A DNA stretch of 64,000 nucleotides from QAND01 sp003150225 (lineage in GTDB: Bacteria; Bacillota; Clostridia; Christensenellales; QAND01). The DNA lies in assembly GCF_044357945.1 (NCBI RefSeq), contig NZ_CP076563.1:1798001-1862000 (forward strand). The letters are read 5' to 3'. The position numbers were made by a program, and so were the translations under genes. Each line of letters starts with the position of its first letter. Positions within the stretch are counted from its first letter, which is position 1. Below the pieces are notes generated by a model. The model worked only from the letters and a program-made list of their open reading frames with translations, made no database searches and was not told where the DNA came from. Shown piece after piece: positions 24,296 through 32,916 of this stretch.

Positions 24296-25192
24296 ATGAG
24301 AATCAAAAAAGCTGTCATTCCCGTGGCCGGCCTAGGCACCCGGTTCTTGCCGGCTACCAAGTCCATGCCCAAGGAAATGCTGCCCATTGTGGACAAGCCC
24401 ACCATTCAATACATCGTGGAGGAGGCGGTGGCCTCCGGCATTGAGGACATCCTGCTGGTGACGGGCCGCACCAAGAAATCCATTGAGGATCACTTTGACT
24501 ATTGCCCCGAGCTGGAGATGGAGCTGGCCGAGAAGGACAAGCAGGCGGAGCTGGAATTGGTCCGGAAGATCGCGGATCTGGCCCGGCTGCACTTCATCCG
24601 GCAGAAATCCCCCAAGGGATTGGGCCACGCGGTATACTGCGCCCGGAGCTTTGTGGGGAACGAGCCCTTTGCAGTGCTGTTGGGGGATGATGTGGCGGTA
24701 TGCGAAAGACCGGCGCTCCGTCAGCTGATGGACGTATACGACCAGTACGGCTGTTCCGTTATTGGGGTGAACCCGGTGGAGAAAAGGGATGTAAGCCGCT
24801 ATGGGGTCATCGCCCCCGATCCCGCCTTTACCCCCCATGATGGCGTTCAGAAGATTGTTGGATTGGTGGAAAAACCCCCGGTGGAGGAGGCGCCCAGCAA
24901 TCTTGCCATCTTCGGCCGGTATATCATCACCCCCGAGATCTTTCCCATCCTGGAGAATCTGCCCAAGGGCGCAGGCGGGGAGATACAGCTGACCGACGCC
25001 CTGAAGGTGCTTCTAAACAGCCAGGGGATGTATGCCATTGATTTTAAGGGCCGGCGGTATGACATTGGCCAGAAGCTGGGCTTTTTGAAGGCCACCGTGG
25101 AGTTTGCCCTCCGCCGGGAGGATCTGAAGGACGACTTTGCCGCCTACCTGTTGGACATCGCAAAACGCCTGATGGAGGGAGAAACCCTATGA
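24296..25192 (+). CDS. galU: UTP-glucose-1-phosphate uridylyltransferase
   Basis: A 298-residue GalU making UDP-glucose from UTP and glucose 1-phosphate for cell-envelope sugars. The nucleotide-binding start GLGTRFLPATKSMPKEMLP and VDKPTIQYIVEEAV are diagnostic. LLGDDVAV, YGVIAP and GEIQLTDAL follow in the expected order. CTCAAGGAGGCAACCC precedes the ATG and a TATAAT lies at 24261-24266. Its end overlaps the start of the amidohydrolase by 4 bases. Confidence 0.97.
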   Translation: MRIKKAVIPVAGLGTRFLPATKSMPKEMLPIVDKPTIQYIVEEAVASGIEDILLVTGRTKKSIEDHFDYCPELEMELAEKDKQAELELVRKIADLARLHFIRQKSPKGLGHAVYCARSFVGNEPFAVLLGDDVAVCERPALRQLMDVYDQYGCSVIGVNPVEKRDVSRYGVIAPDPAFTPHDGVQKIVGLVEKPPVEEAPSNLAIFGRYIITPEIFPILENLPKGAGGEIQLTDALKVLLNSQGMYAIDFKGRRYDIGQKLGFLKATVEFALRREDLKDDFAAYLLDIAKRLMEGETL

Positions 25193-26472
25193 GGACCATC
25201 ATCTCGGACGCCACCCTTTTGACCATGGAGGAGGCTACGCCGGTGATCCATGGGAGCATTGGGGTGGAGGACGGTAGGATCGCCTTTCTGGGGGAATATG
25301 TCCCGCAGGAGGGGGATAGGGTCATCGACGGGCAGGACCATCTGGTTCTGCCCGGTTTTGTCAATGCCCATGCCCACAGCCCGATGACCCTTTTGCGGGG
25401 GGTGGGGGACGACCTGCCCCTCTCCCGATGGCTCCAGGATGCCATCTTTCCCCGTGAGGATCGCATGACCCAGGAGGATTTCTACTGGGGAGCCATGGCC
25501 GCCATGGCCGAGATGACCGCCGCCGGTACCGTGGCTTTTTCTGAGATGTACATGGGTGCGGGGGAGATCGCCCGAGCGGCGGATGAGAGCGGCCTGCGCG
25601 CCATCGTGGGACGGGGCCTGGCCTGTGGATCGGAGGAACGGGGGGAGATGGGGGAGAAGCTCCGGCTGGCCACCGATTTTTGCGGGGCGTTCCAGGACCA
25701 TCCCCGAATCGGGTTTTCGGTGGCGCCCCATGCCGAGTATACTTGTAGTCCGGCGTTCCTCGCCGCCTGCGGGGAGCTGGCGCAGGAATGGGGCTGGCTG
25801 TTCCACACCCATGCTTCCGAGACGGAATCGGAGCACCGGGAATGCGTTGCCCGCCATGGGATGACGCCGGTGGCCCTTTTGGAGCATCTGGGATGCCTAT
25901 CCGGCCGGGCGGTGCTGGCTCACTGCGTCCATGTGACGGAGGAGGATATGGGCATCTTGGCTCAAAGGAGGGCGGCGGTGGCCCATTGCCCCGAGAGTAA
26001 TTTGAAGCTGGGCAGCGGCATGGCCCCGGCGGCAGCCCTTCGCAAGCGGGGCGTTACCGTTTGTATGGGCACCGACGGCGCTGCCAGCAACAACGATTTG
26101 GATCTATTGTCCGAGACCCGTACCGCCGCCTTTTTGCAGAAGGGGGTGGAGCGGGACGCCGGGGCCATCAGCGCGTTTGACGCTTTGCGGATGGCGACGG
26201 TGGAGGGCCGCCGCGCCCTGGGATTGCCGGGCGGCACCCTTTCCCTAGGGGCGCCGGCCGATCTGATTCTTTTGAACACCAGCGGTTGCCATATGCTGCC
26301 TCTGGGGGAGGATCCTTACGCCGCTGTGCTGTACTGCGCGAAATCCTCCGATGTGGCATTGACCATGGTGGATGGCCGGATCCTATATCGAAACGGGGTA
26401 TTTTATGCCTTGGATGTGGAAAGAATAAGGCGTGAAGTAACCCGGTCCAGAGGGAGGATCCTTTCCCGCTGA
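25189..26472 (+). CDS. Amidohydrolase, MTA/SAH deaminase type
   Basis: A 427-residue TIM-barrel amidohydrolase related to 5-methylthioadenosine/S-adenosylhomocysteine deaminases and TrzN-like enzymes. Metal and active-site motifs: HAHSPM (HxH), the HTHASETESEH strand, LAHCVHV and GTDGAASNNDLDLL. It should deaminate a purine nucleoside derivative using Zn or Fe. It is translationally coupled to galU, an unusual pairing, so co-expression may be chance. A large lipoprotein gene follows after 19 bases. Confidence 0.88.
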   Translation: MRTIISDATLLTMEEATPVIHGSIGVEDGRIAFLGEYVPQEGDRVIDGQDHLVLPGFVNAHAHSPMTLLRGVGDDLPLSRWLQDAIFPREDRMTQEDFYWGAMAAMAEMTAAGTVAFSEMYMGAGEIARAADESGLRAIVGRGLACGSEERGEMGEKLRLATDFCGAFQDHPRIGFSVAPHAEYTCSPAFLAACGELAQEWGWLFHTHASETESEHRECVARHGMTPVALLEHLGCLSGRAVLAHCVHVTEEDMGILAQRRAAVAHCPESNLKLGSGMAPAAALRKRGVTVCMGTDGAASNNDLDLLSETRTAAFLQKGVERDAGAISAFDALRMATVEGRRALGLPGGTLSLGAPADLILLNTSGCHMLPLGEDPYAAVLYCAKSSDVALTMVDGRILYRNGVFYALDVERIRREVTRSRGRILSR

Positions 26473-26491
26473 CCGAGAAAGGAACCGGCCC

Positions 26492-28048
26492 ATGAAACGG
26501 CTGCAACATTGGACGCTATCCCTTCTGCTCCTGCTCCTGTTGGGGGGCTGCGGCAGTGGATGGGATGAATACGGAACCGTCTATTCTGGCGGGGATGAAG
26601 CCCTCGCCGGGCTTGCCCTTGCCGAGGCCCGGCGGATGCAGAAGGACGGGGTGGAGACCATCACCCTGTCCTTTCTGAGCAAAGAGGGGGAGTCCGTAGG
26701 GCTCCCTGCCTATGAGGCCGCCTTTACGCCGGCTCCCTGCCGGCTGTTGATCCGCCTTCCCGGGGTGGAGACCGCCCCCGCTATGGAGGAAAGCCCTGCT
26801 CCTGGCGACGCCTTCTATGTGGAGGAAAAGGAGGGGATCACCCTGGTATTTCACCTGACCCAGTCCAAGGGGGTCCGGGTGGTGGAGGAGGAGAACCGCC
26901 TTACCTTTGAGATTCAGACCGGGGGCGAGGCCCATTCGGCCTATTATCTGTTCAGCCAGGCTCAGAGCGCCCCCCATGGCGCTTTGACCCCTACCCTATG
27001 CGACGATGGCACCCACCGCGGCTGGATTTCCACTCCCTATGCCAGCGAGGCGGAGGCCAGAAAGGGGGCGGCCTCCATCCCCGGCGTTCGGGTGATTCAG
27101 CTTTTGCCCCAGCAGCTGCCGGAGTATGCGCCAGATCCCCTGGAGGCGGCGGCAGACCAGGCCATGGCGGGCCTTTCCGGCCGAACACATTTGCTGGCCC
27201 TGGGCCGACGTTTGCTGGCCAACTGGGATGGGGGGGAACGTCTGCTGCTGCTCCGGGAGGAGGACGCCACCTTGATCCTTTCGGAAGAGGGGGTGGAGCG
27301 CCAGTTGTCCATTGAGGGGATCCAGCCGGAATCCATCCTTTGGGGAGAGTTTTCCCCCGACGGCCAGGGGCTGCTCCTTCTGGTGAGCCGGGGAGAGCCG
27401 GTAACCCTGTACTACTATAATCTGAGCAACGGGCGCCTTTTGGATCTATCCCAATCCGGCCTGGGGGAAAACATCCAGGCGGCGGTGTTTTTCAGCGATA
27501 CGCTCCTTTATACCGTGGGAGACGGTATCTTTTCCTGCCGGCTGGAGGAGCAGCCCCAGATCCAGCAGCTGGCCTATACCATGGTGGATGTGCCCGCTCT
27601 AGCCCTCTGGGAGGACCGGGTCTTTTTCTGCGATATGGATGAAAACGGGATCTGCTATCTGATGTCCATCGGCAAGGAGGGAACCAGGAAAAGGCTGATG
27701 CCCGCCGAAACCTTTAGCCAGTCCAAAGAGGGGCTGCTCGCCGTCCGGGGGGAGACCCCGGATCGTCCCGCTCTGGTGCTATTGGATCCTGCAAGCGGCC
27801 AGGAAACGGTGATCAGCCAGGGAGGGCAGGTGACAAGCGCCCTATTCAGCGGGGACGGAACCATGTTGTACTACATCCTGGTGGAGGAGGACCAGCGCAT
27901 CCTCTATGGCTACCGGCTATCCACCGGCGCGTCCGTCCGGATGGGGAATCTTCAAAATGGCGTGATCACTCCTATGGGGCAGGACCTGTGCGTTTCCTAT
28001 GCCCTGCCGGAGGGCACGGTGCTGTACCGATTTCTCCGGCGATACTAG
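26492..28048 (+). CDS. Large predicted lipoprotein, possible beta-propeller
   Basis: A 518-residue secreted protein with signal peptide LSLLLLLLLGGC (lipobox LGGC, Cys about 20). The first ~200 residues include a GerMN/SPOR-like mixed domain (AYYLFSQAQS, ARKGAASIPGVRVIQLL). The rest has repeated short strands such as SILWGEFSPDGQGLLLLVS and TSALFSGDGTMLYYILVEEDQ, the TolB/WD40-like blade pattern. No enzyme motif is seen. It starts 19 bases after the amidohydrolase and ends at 28048 before a 336-base gap. Confidence 0.78.
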   Translation: MKRLQHWTLSLLLLLLLGGCGSGWDEYGTVYSGGDEALAGLALAEARRMQKDGVETITLSFLSKEGESVGLPAYEAAFTPAPCRLLIRLPGVETAPAMEESPAPGDAFYVEEKEGITLVFHLTQSKGVRVVEEENRLTFEIQTGGEAHSAYYLFSQAQSAPHGALTPTLCDDGTHRGWISTPYASEAEARKGAASIPGVRVIQLLPQQLPEYAPDPLEAAADQAMAGLSGRTHLLALGRRLLANWDGGERLLLLREEDATLILSEEGVERQLSIEGIQPESILWGEFSPDGQGLLLLVSRGEPVTLYYYNLSNGRLLDLSQSGLGENIQAAVFFSDTLLYTVGDGIFSCRLEEQPQIQQLAYTMVDVPALALWEDRVFFCDMDENGICYLMSIGKEGTRKRLMPAETFSQSKEGLLAVRGETPDRPALVLLDPASGQETVISQGGQVTSALFSGDGTMLYYILVEEDQRILYGYRLSTGASVRMGNLQNGVITPMGQDLCVSYALPEGTVLYRFLRRY

Positions 28049-28384
28049 AAAGGACGGCAGCCTTTCCCGGTTTCTGGTTGGCGGGAAGGTGTATGCCGCC
28101 ATCTGCAAGGGCGACGCGGAAGAGGATGAGCGAGAGATGAAAACGAGCCTCTAGTTAGAGGCTCGTTTTGTGAGGGTTTATTCATCCCAGACGGGAATGT
28201 GGTGGCGGTTTCCACAACTGATGCCAAAACATGCCCTTGCCCCATCCCAAGGAAGTTACCCTTTTGCATAGGGATCGGCTTAAGCCAACCATAATTTACG
28301 TACATAACGTCTTTAGAAGGCATTATAGCAAAGTATTGAGATAGAATAAGGGCGGCAATGGTGAAAGGATGGGGGGATTGACCG
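28049..28384. other. Intergenic stretch after the lipoprotein gene
   Basis: It holds a terminator (28141-28169) and otherwise nothing I can name. A reverse-strand open frame runs through the terminator hairpin and is not credible. A GGATGGGGGGA near 28370 serves the next gene. Confidence 0.5.
28141..28169. terminator. Intrinsic terminator after the lipoprotein gene
   Basis: A 10-bp stem ACGAGCCTCT/AGAGGCTCGT around AGTT, with T runs on both strands. Confidence 0.82.
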
Positions 28385-28576
28385 GTGTTCCAAATTCAAA
28401 ATGAGTTTAGCGGAGCCAATATTCCCCGTACCGTGCGCTTTACTGAAGGGTTGTTTGATCGATTAAACTGTGTGGCGCAACAGAATGGAATTTCTTTTAA
28501 CCTATTGGTGTTGCAGTGTTGTAAATTTACTCTGGATTCCATGGAACAGCAGGGATTGGAAAAAAGGCTGGGGTAG
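28385..28576 (+). CDS. Small ribbon-helix-helix-like protein
   Basis: A 63-residue protein. IPRTVRFTEGLFDRLNCVAQ then NGISFNLLVLQCCKFTLDSM has the strand-helix-helix pattern of Arc/CopG-type DNA-binding proteins, like many short Clostridia RHH proteins. The GTG start follows GGATGGGGGGATTGACC. It stands alone, with a terminator right behind it, and no toxin gene is adjacent. Confidence 0.7.
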   Translation: MFQIQNEFSGANIPRTVRFTEGLFDRLNCVAQQNGISFNLLVLQCCKFTLDSMEQQGLEKRLG

Positions 28577-28611
28577 AGCAAAAGCTGGAGAATTGGAGTT
28601 TTATTTTTTGA

Positions 28612-28646
28612 AAGAGGATGGCGAAGAGCCATCTTCTTTTTTTTTT
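28612..28646 (+). terminator. Intrinsic terminator of the RHH gene
   Basis: Stem AAGAGGATGGC/GCCATCTTCTT (one G-T wobble), 5-base loop, then T10. Confidence 0.88.
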
Positions 28647-28649
28647 GCA

Positions 28650-29193
28650 GAGTGGGAACCGAAGCCGAGTGCCGCCAGTGGCGGAAAAAGGGAGGCGAAG
28701 GTTCTTGGCTTTGCGAGGTGAGTGGGAGCGGAAGCGAACCACGAGCCCGCAAAACAAGTGGGCGGCAAGTACGCCGAAGCCGAGCGCATAGGGGGACCGG
28801 GCACTGCCCGGCACTCCCCCATGCCCCCACGCGGGGGGACGAGTACGGCTATAAGGAGAAGGTTGGCATTTGTAGGATAGTTGGTTAAGGGCACACCAGC
28901 GACCGCGAAGCGGTTGCAACAAGGGTGCAGGCTCAGCCTGCCCCATGACCCCCTCGTGGGGGACGAGTACGGCTATAAGGAGAAGGTTGGCATTTATAGG
29001 ATAGTTGGTTAAGGGCACACCAGCAACCGCAAAGCGGTTGCAACAGGGGTGCAGGCTCAGCCTGCCCCATAACCCCCTCGCGGAAGGACGGGGGCATGAA
29101 GAGGAAACCGGGGTTGGCGCTAGTAAAATGTTGGCTAGAGGAGGAGCGCACGCCAAAGGCGTGCAACGGGGAACCGCCCACTGGGCGGCGGGC
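28650..29193. repeat. Cluster of double-hairpin repeats, including a 124-bp tandem duplication
   Basis: The segment is built of palindromes. Two 124-bp copies (markers GACGAGTACGGCTATAAGG at 28838 and 28962) run from about 28823 to 29077. Each has a stem such as ACCGC-GAA-GCGGT (28902-28914; AACCGC-AAA-GCGGTT at 29025-29039), then TGCAAC, then GCAGG-CTCAG-CCTGC (28927-28941; 29051-29065), and is bounded by CCCCCxCGxGGGGG. Less similar units occur on both sides: CCGGGCACTGCCCGG (28797-28811) and CACGCCAAAGGCGTGCAAC with CCGCCCACTGGGCGG (29149-29188). No gene is supported. It may be a genome-wide dispersed repeat. Confidence 0.8.
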
Positions 29194-30012
29194 TTACTCC
29201 TCTTTTTTCGCGGCTATCTGTATGTTGGCATTATGCTCCGCGTCCACGATGCCCAGGCCGTTGGACAGGCTTCCTTGAAAGTATAGGCAGGTGTAGCCCT
29301 GCATTCCGCCGCCGACGCCGGTATTTTCCCCGTGGGGCATCCCATAGAGAGAGGCGGCGTAGCGCTGGTCGTCGTACTCCACCACAACCGGCCGTTTGTT
29401 GCTGCTTACCTTCCCCGAAAAGATCTTCAGATAGTTCTGGTAGGATTCCCCGTCGGCGGTGACGATGTCCATATGCCCCTGGCCCCCCACGCGGACAGCG
29501 GTAAACCGAATGGAGGTGGCTGTATCCACCACCGTAAACTGGGCGTTTTCGGGCAAGACGGCGTTTACCACCGCCCATTCCGTCAGGCTTCCGGCCCGGG
29601 GATAGGGGTTGTCCTTGGGCCTTACACCGCCGGATTCCGGAGCTACGGTCTTTCGCTTGGCCAGGCTGGAAAACAGATATTCCATGGTCTCGCTTCCCAC
29701 CACCCCGGCTCCGTCCGCCATCAGGCTATGGTTGTTTTGAAAGGCGGTTACCGCCTTTTGCGTCATATTCATAAAATAGCCGGTGGGCCGGTAGCTGAGG
29801 TACCCCAGATCCCGGAGCCGCTGCTGGATACGCACCGTCCGCTCCCCCCGGTCTCCCAATGCGTTGCCGGTTTTTTCGGGGAACACTTGGTTCAGATCCG
29901 GCGTGGGAGCGGGCGTGGGAGTGGGCGTGGGTTCGGCGGCGTACAAGCTGAATCGGGGAACCAGGAGCAGCGTTAGAGCAAGGAAGCCCCCCAGCCAATT
30001 TTGTTTCCGCAA
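29194..30012 (-). CDS. Secreted peptidoglycan-binding-domain protein
   Basis: A 272-residue protein. The TTG at 30012 is the start: GAGGTG lies 5 bases before it and it gives a proper signal peptide (KQNWLGGFLALTLLLVPRFSLYAA). A Thr-Pro linker (EPTPTPTPAPTP) precedes a PG_binding_1 domain (about 50-110, with VRIQQRLRDLGYL and FQNNHSL). The C-terminal ~150 residues (SIRFTAVRVGGQGHMDI...) contain HMDIV and GGGMQGYTCLYF, as in SleB/YkuD-neighbouring proteins of sporulating Clostridia. The catalytic role is undefined. The promoter must lie in 30013-30113. Confidence 0.85.
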   Translation of the reverse strand: MRKQNWLGGFLALTLLLVPRFSLYAAEPTPTPTPAPTPDLNQVFPEKTGNALGDRGERTVRIQQRLRDLGYLSYRPTGYFMNMTQKAVTAFQNNHSLMADGAGVVGSETMEYLFSSLAKRKTVAPESGGVRPKDNPYPRAGSLTEWAVVNAVLPENAQFTVVDTATSIRFTAVRVGGQGHMDIVTADGESYQNYLKIFSGKVSSNKRPVVVEYDDQRYAASLYGMPHGENTGVGGGMQGYTCLYFQGSLSNGLGIVDAEHNANIQIAAKKEE

Positions 30013-30113
30013 AAGATCACCTCGTTTGTAGCAGTGTAGCAAAAATCCAGCTTTACGGCAAGGTTGCTCCCCGGCCCAATGGGGTGTAAACTAGGAAAAA
30101 AGAGGTGATGAAG

Positions 30114-30299
30114 ATGGTCTGCGGATGTGAAAAATGCGGCACCCTGATGGTACAGGAACAGAAGGGGATTCAGTGCCGGTGCGTGTGCCCCAACTGCGGA
30201 AACCACTGCGATATCTGTATCGGCTTTGAGCGGCCCCTCAGCAAGGGGGAACTGGCTCAGCTTTTGGCCAACCTCCGCGGGGAGAAGGCCGACGCCTGA
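30114..30299 (+). CDS. Small double zinc-ribbon-like protein
   Basis: A 61-residue protein with eight cysteines in closely spaced pairs (CGCEKCG, CRCVCPNCG, CDIC), probably binding one or two zinc ions, and a helical C-terminus SKGELAQLLANLRG. ATG 30114 follows GAGGTGATGAAG; upstream GTG/ATG codons overlap that site. It ends 39 bases before ade. Function unknown. Confidence 0.65.
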   Translation: MVCGCEKCGTLMVQEQKGIQCRCVCPNCGNHCDICIGFERPLSKGELAQLLANLRGEKADA

Positions 30300-30338
30300 C
30301 CATAGCATCATCGGGAACGATTTTTGGAGGAAAACGCC

Positions 30339-32114
30339 ATGCGCATCGACGCCAACTATGACCGCAGCCGCTTGATTCGGGCGGCTATGGGGAAGCTTCC
30401 CTGTGATCTTACCATTTTTAACGTACAGATGGTCAACGTCATTACCGGAGAGATATACCCCAGCGAGGTGGATATTCTGGACGGCCATATCGTCCGGGTT
30501 CGGGAGGAAGGAGCGGAGGCTCCTTTGCCTGCCGCCGCCCGCTATGATGGGGAGGGAGCCTATCTGCTCCCCGGCTTTATCGACACCCATATGCACGTGG
30601 AAAGCACCATGATGACCCCAGAAAACTTTGGCCGGGCGGCCATCCTCTGCGGCACCACCACCGTGCTGGTGGATCCCCATGAGATTGCCAACGTCATGGG
30701 GATACCGGGAGTCCGGTACATGGTGGAGAACGCTGCGTTTTCCCCGGTACGGCAGTTGAACCTGGCTCCATCCTGCGTGCCGTCCGTACCGGGGTTGGAG
30801 CAATCCGGCGCCGATTTCGGCCCCCAGGAGGTGGGAGAGCTGCTGGATATGCCAGGGGTAGTGGGCATTGCCGAGATGATGGATTTCATCGGGGTTCGGG
30901 AGGACACGCCCCGGGTCCATGGCATTTTGGATGAGGGACTGCGCCGGGGGGTGCTGATCCAGGGGCATGCGCCCAAGGTGCTGGATCGGGAGCTTGCCGC
31001 CTATATCCTGGGAGGGCCGCGGGATGACCACTCCTCCCGAACCGCCGCCGAGAGCATTGCCAATCTGCGGAATGGGCTGCGGGTCAACGTCCAGTCCAGC
31101 TCCCTTTCGGACAGCGGCCTGGGCAAGGTGGTAGAGGGCATCCGTGGCTGCAGGTTTACCGACTTCGTCTCCCTCTGCACCGACGACGTCCATGCTAAGG
31201 ATCTGTTGGAGACGGGGCACATCAACCGGGTGCTGAAATCCGTCATCGCCCAGGGGATCGACCCCATCACCGCCATTCGCTGGGCTACCTTGAACGGAGC
31301 GTTGGACTGCATGCTGGAGGATGTGGGCGCCATTGCCCCGGGATATCTGGCGGATCTCCAGCTGGTGGAGGAGCTGGACGGGCGGAACCCAAAGGCGGTT
31401 TTTGTGGGCGGGAAGCTCATGTGCAAGGACGGTGTCCTCACGGCGGACCTGCCCCGGGCGCCCCAAACGGCCTTCCCCAACACCGTACACCTGCCGGAAA
31501 TTGGCGAGGCTGACCTCCGGCTGGCTGCTCCCGACCCCACCCTTTCCCATGTGCGGGCCACCGTGGTTCCCTGTATGGAGGGCGGCCGGCCCAAGGACAC
31601 CCCTCTTTATGAGGACCTGCCGGTGACCGAGGGCTATGTGGATATTACCAAGGATCCGGCCCTGTGCTATGTGGCGGTGTTCAACCGGCACGGAAAGGGC
31701 GGGCACACCGTGGCGGTATACCGGGATCTGGGGCTCCGCCAGGGAGCCATCGCCGCTACCGTGGGCCACGACAGCCATAACCTGACCATCGCCTACCGGG
31801 ATCCTCAGGACGCCCTCTGTGCCATTCGGTACCTCAAGCGGGAGGGGGGCGGCATCTGTACCGTTCTGCAGGGCGAGATCCTGGCGGGGCTTCCTTTGCC
31901 CATAGCGGGGCTTATGTCCGACCTCCCCTGCCGGGAACTGGTCCGGGATCTAGAACGGCTGGAGGATAGCGTGGAGGTGGTCTGTACCTCTCGCAGCCTA
32001 ATGATGCGGATTACCATTTTGTCCCTCACCGCTTCCCCCGATCTGCGCCTCAGCGACCTGGGGCTGGTGGATGGCAAGCGCCAGCGGTTTGTTCCGCTGT
32101 TTCCGGAGGTCTAG
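30339..32114 (+). CDS. ade: Adenine deaminase
   Basis: A 591-residue Ade-family amidohydrolase turning adenine into hypoxanthine. Marks: GFIDTHMHVESTMM (HMH metal site), TTTVLVDPHEIANVMG, GHAPKV, SLCTDDVHAKDL, RWATLNGA and the C-terminal GHDSHNLTIAY. Length and domain order fit the bacterial enzyme. The ATG at 30339 is set by TTGGAGGAAAACGCC. It is possibly co-transcribed with the small zinc protein. Confidence 0.95.
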   Translation: MRIDANYDRSRLIRAAMGKLPCDLTIFNVQMVNVITGEIYPSEVDILDGHIVRVREEGAEAPLPAAARYDGEGAYLLPGFIDTHMHVESTMMTPENFGRAAILCGTTTVLVDPHEIANVMGIPGVRYMVENAAFSPVRQLNLAPSCVPSVPGLEQSGADFGPQEVGELLDMPGVVGIAEMMDFIGVREDTPRVHGILDEGLRRGVLIQGHAPKVLDRELAAYILGGPRDDHSSRTAAESIANLRNGLRVNVQSSSLSDSGLGKVVEGIRGCRFTDFVSLCTDDVHAKDLLETGHINRVLKSVIAQGIDPITAIRWATLNGALDCMLEDVGAIAPGYLADLQLVEELDGRNPKAVFVGGKLMCKDGVLTADLPRAPQTAFPNTVHLPEIGEADLRLAAPDPTLSHVRATVVPCMEGGRPKDTPLYEDLPVTEGYVDITKDPALCYVAVFNRHGKGGHTVAVYRDLGLRQGAIAATVGHDSHNLTIAYRDPQDALCAIRYLKREGGGICTVLQGEILAGLPLPIAGLMSDLPCRELVRDLERLEDSVEVVCTSRSLMMRITILSLTASPDLRLSDLGLVDGKRQRFVPLFPEV

Positions 32115-32143
32115 CGGAAAACATAGCGCCTAGGGATGGCTTT

Positions 32144-32191
32144 AAAAAATAAGAGGGCAGGGCAAACCATTGCGGTTTGCCCTGCCCTCTT
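32144..32191 (-). terminator. Intrinsic terminator of the coat genes
   Basis: An 18-bp perfect stem AAGAGGGCAGGGCAAACC/GGTTTGCCCTGCCCTCTT. The T tail (TTATTTTTTAAAG) exists only on the reverse strand. Confidence 0.9.
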
Positions 32192-32292
32192 ATGCCGTGT
32201 TGCCATGAAGACAATTTAGGGAAAGCGCCCGTGGGATGGGCGTTTGTTCTCTTACGGGGTGCTTCCCAGAGCGCTTTTCTATTTCTGGGGAA

Positions 32293-32574
32293 TCAGTTGA
32301 CGGTGGGCTTCATCTGCTGGGCCTTTTGCTTGGCTTGATCCAACTTCTGCTTTTCGGCCTGGTCTACGGGGTAGTATCCCTTGCGGTTCATCAGATCCCA
32401 CAGCTTATATTGATCGTTGGAGACGTCAGAAAACAGGCTGCCAAGGGTGTTTCGCAGCTTGGGGCAGGCGGCTTCCGAAAGATCCAGCGAATAGAGGCTC
32501 ATGAGCTGCTTCTGGCTGTTGAGCATGTCCATCATCAGTTCCCGTTCCGAGAGGTTGGCGTTTTTCTGTTCCAT
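32293..32574 (-). CDS. CotF-like spore coat protein
   Basis: A 93-residue helical protein: LSERELMMDMLNSQKQLMSLYS, then LRNTLGSLFSDVSNDQYKLWDLMNRKGYY, matching the coat F (PF07875) layout in which DxxxxQYKLWxLMxxKGYY is typical. It belongs to the spore coat or a ferritin-like sporulation protein. Second gene of a two-gene reverse-strand operon, 12 bases after the next entry. Confidence 0.85.
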   Translation of the reverse strand: MEQKNANLSERELMMDMLNSQKQLMSLYSLDLSEAACPKLRNTLGSLFSDVSNDQYKLWDLMNRKGYYPVDQAEKQKLDQAKQKAQQMKPTVN

Positions 32575-32586
32575 GGAAGTTCCTCC

Positions 32587-32793
32587 TTAGTTGCTGTTCT
32601 GCAGATAGGCATTGATGGCGTCAAAACACTGCTGGTGGGTCTGGGTTAGGCGCTCCATGACCTCTTTGGCTTCCTGGTCCTGCAGATAGCCGCAGTAGGT
32701 TTTGGCTTTGGCGTGGGCCAGGGCCTGGAAATCCAGAAGCTCCTCCACCATGGAAAGGTCCTTGGTTGTGATCTGTGCTTTTTGACCGTTCAT
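32587..32793 (-). CDS. Small CotF-like partner protein
   Basis: A 68-residue helical protein: DLSMVEELLDFQALAHAKAKTYCGYL followed by AKEVMERLTQTHQQCFDAINAYL resembles the coat-F half domain. TCAAAGGAGGAGTCAA precedes the ATG. It is encoded just before the larger CotF-like gene, a common pair in Clostridia. The role is inferred from the neighbour. Confidence 0.72.
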   Translation of the reverse strand: MNGQKAQITTKDLSMVEELLDFQALAHAKAKTYCGYLQDQEAKEVMERLTQTHQQCFDAINAYLQNSN

Positions 32794-32916
32794 TTGACTC
32801 CTCCTTTGATTCGGGCCCTGCCCGTTGTTCTAAGATGAGTTTGAGTCTCCGGGATTTTTTTATACATCCGAACGGGCTGGTGGCGAGAGAGCCGTTCCTT
32901 GGTGTATAATGATGCC

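Noticed and set aside
28045..28323. Reverse-strand open frame of 92 codons
   Set aside because: It runs through the 28141-28169 terminator hairpin and overlaps the end of the lipoprotein gene; no family resemblance.
28823..29077. Possible CRISPR array
   Set aside because: Only two 124-bp direct copies with no unique spacers between them, and no cas genes nearby.
28527..29156. Reverse-strand open frame of 209 codons through the repeat cluster
   Set aside because: It reads through palindromic repeats and a T10 terminator tract; the peptide repeats only because the DNA repeats.
29973..31778. 601-codon reverse-strand open frame over adenine deaminase
   Set aside because: It is the antisense shadow of ade, caused by high GC at third positions; the ade protein has full family motifs.
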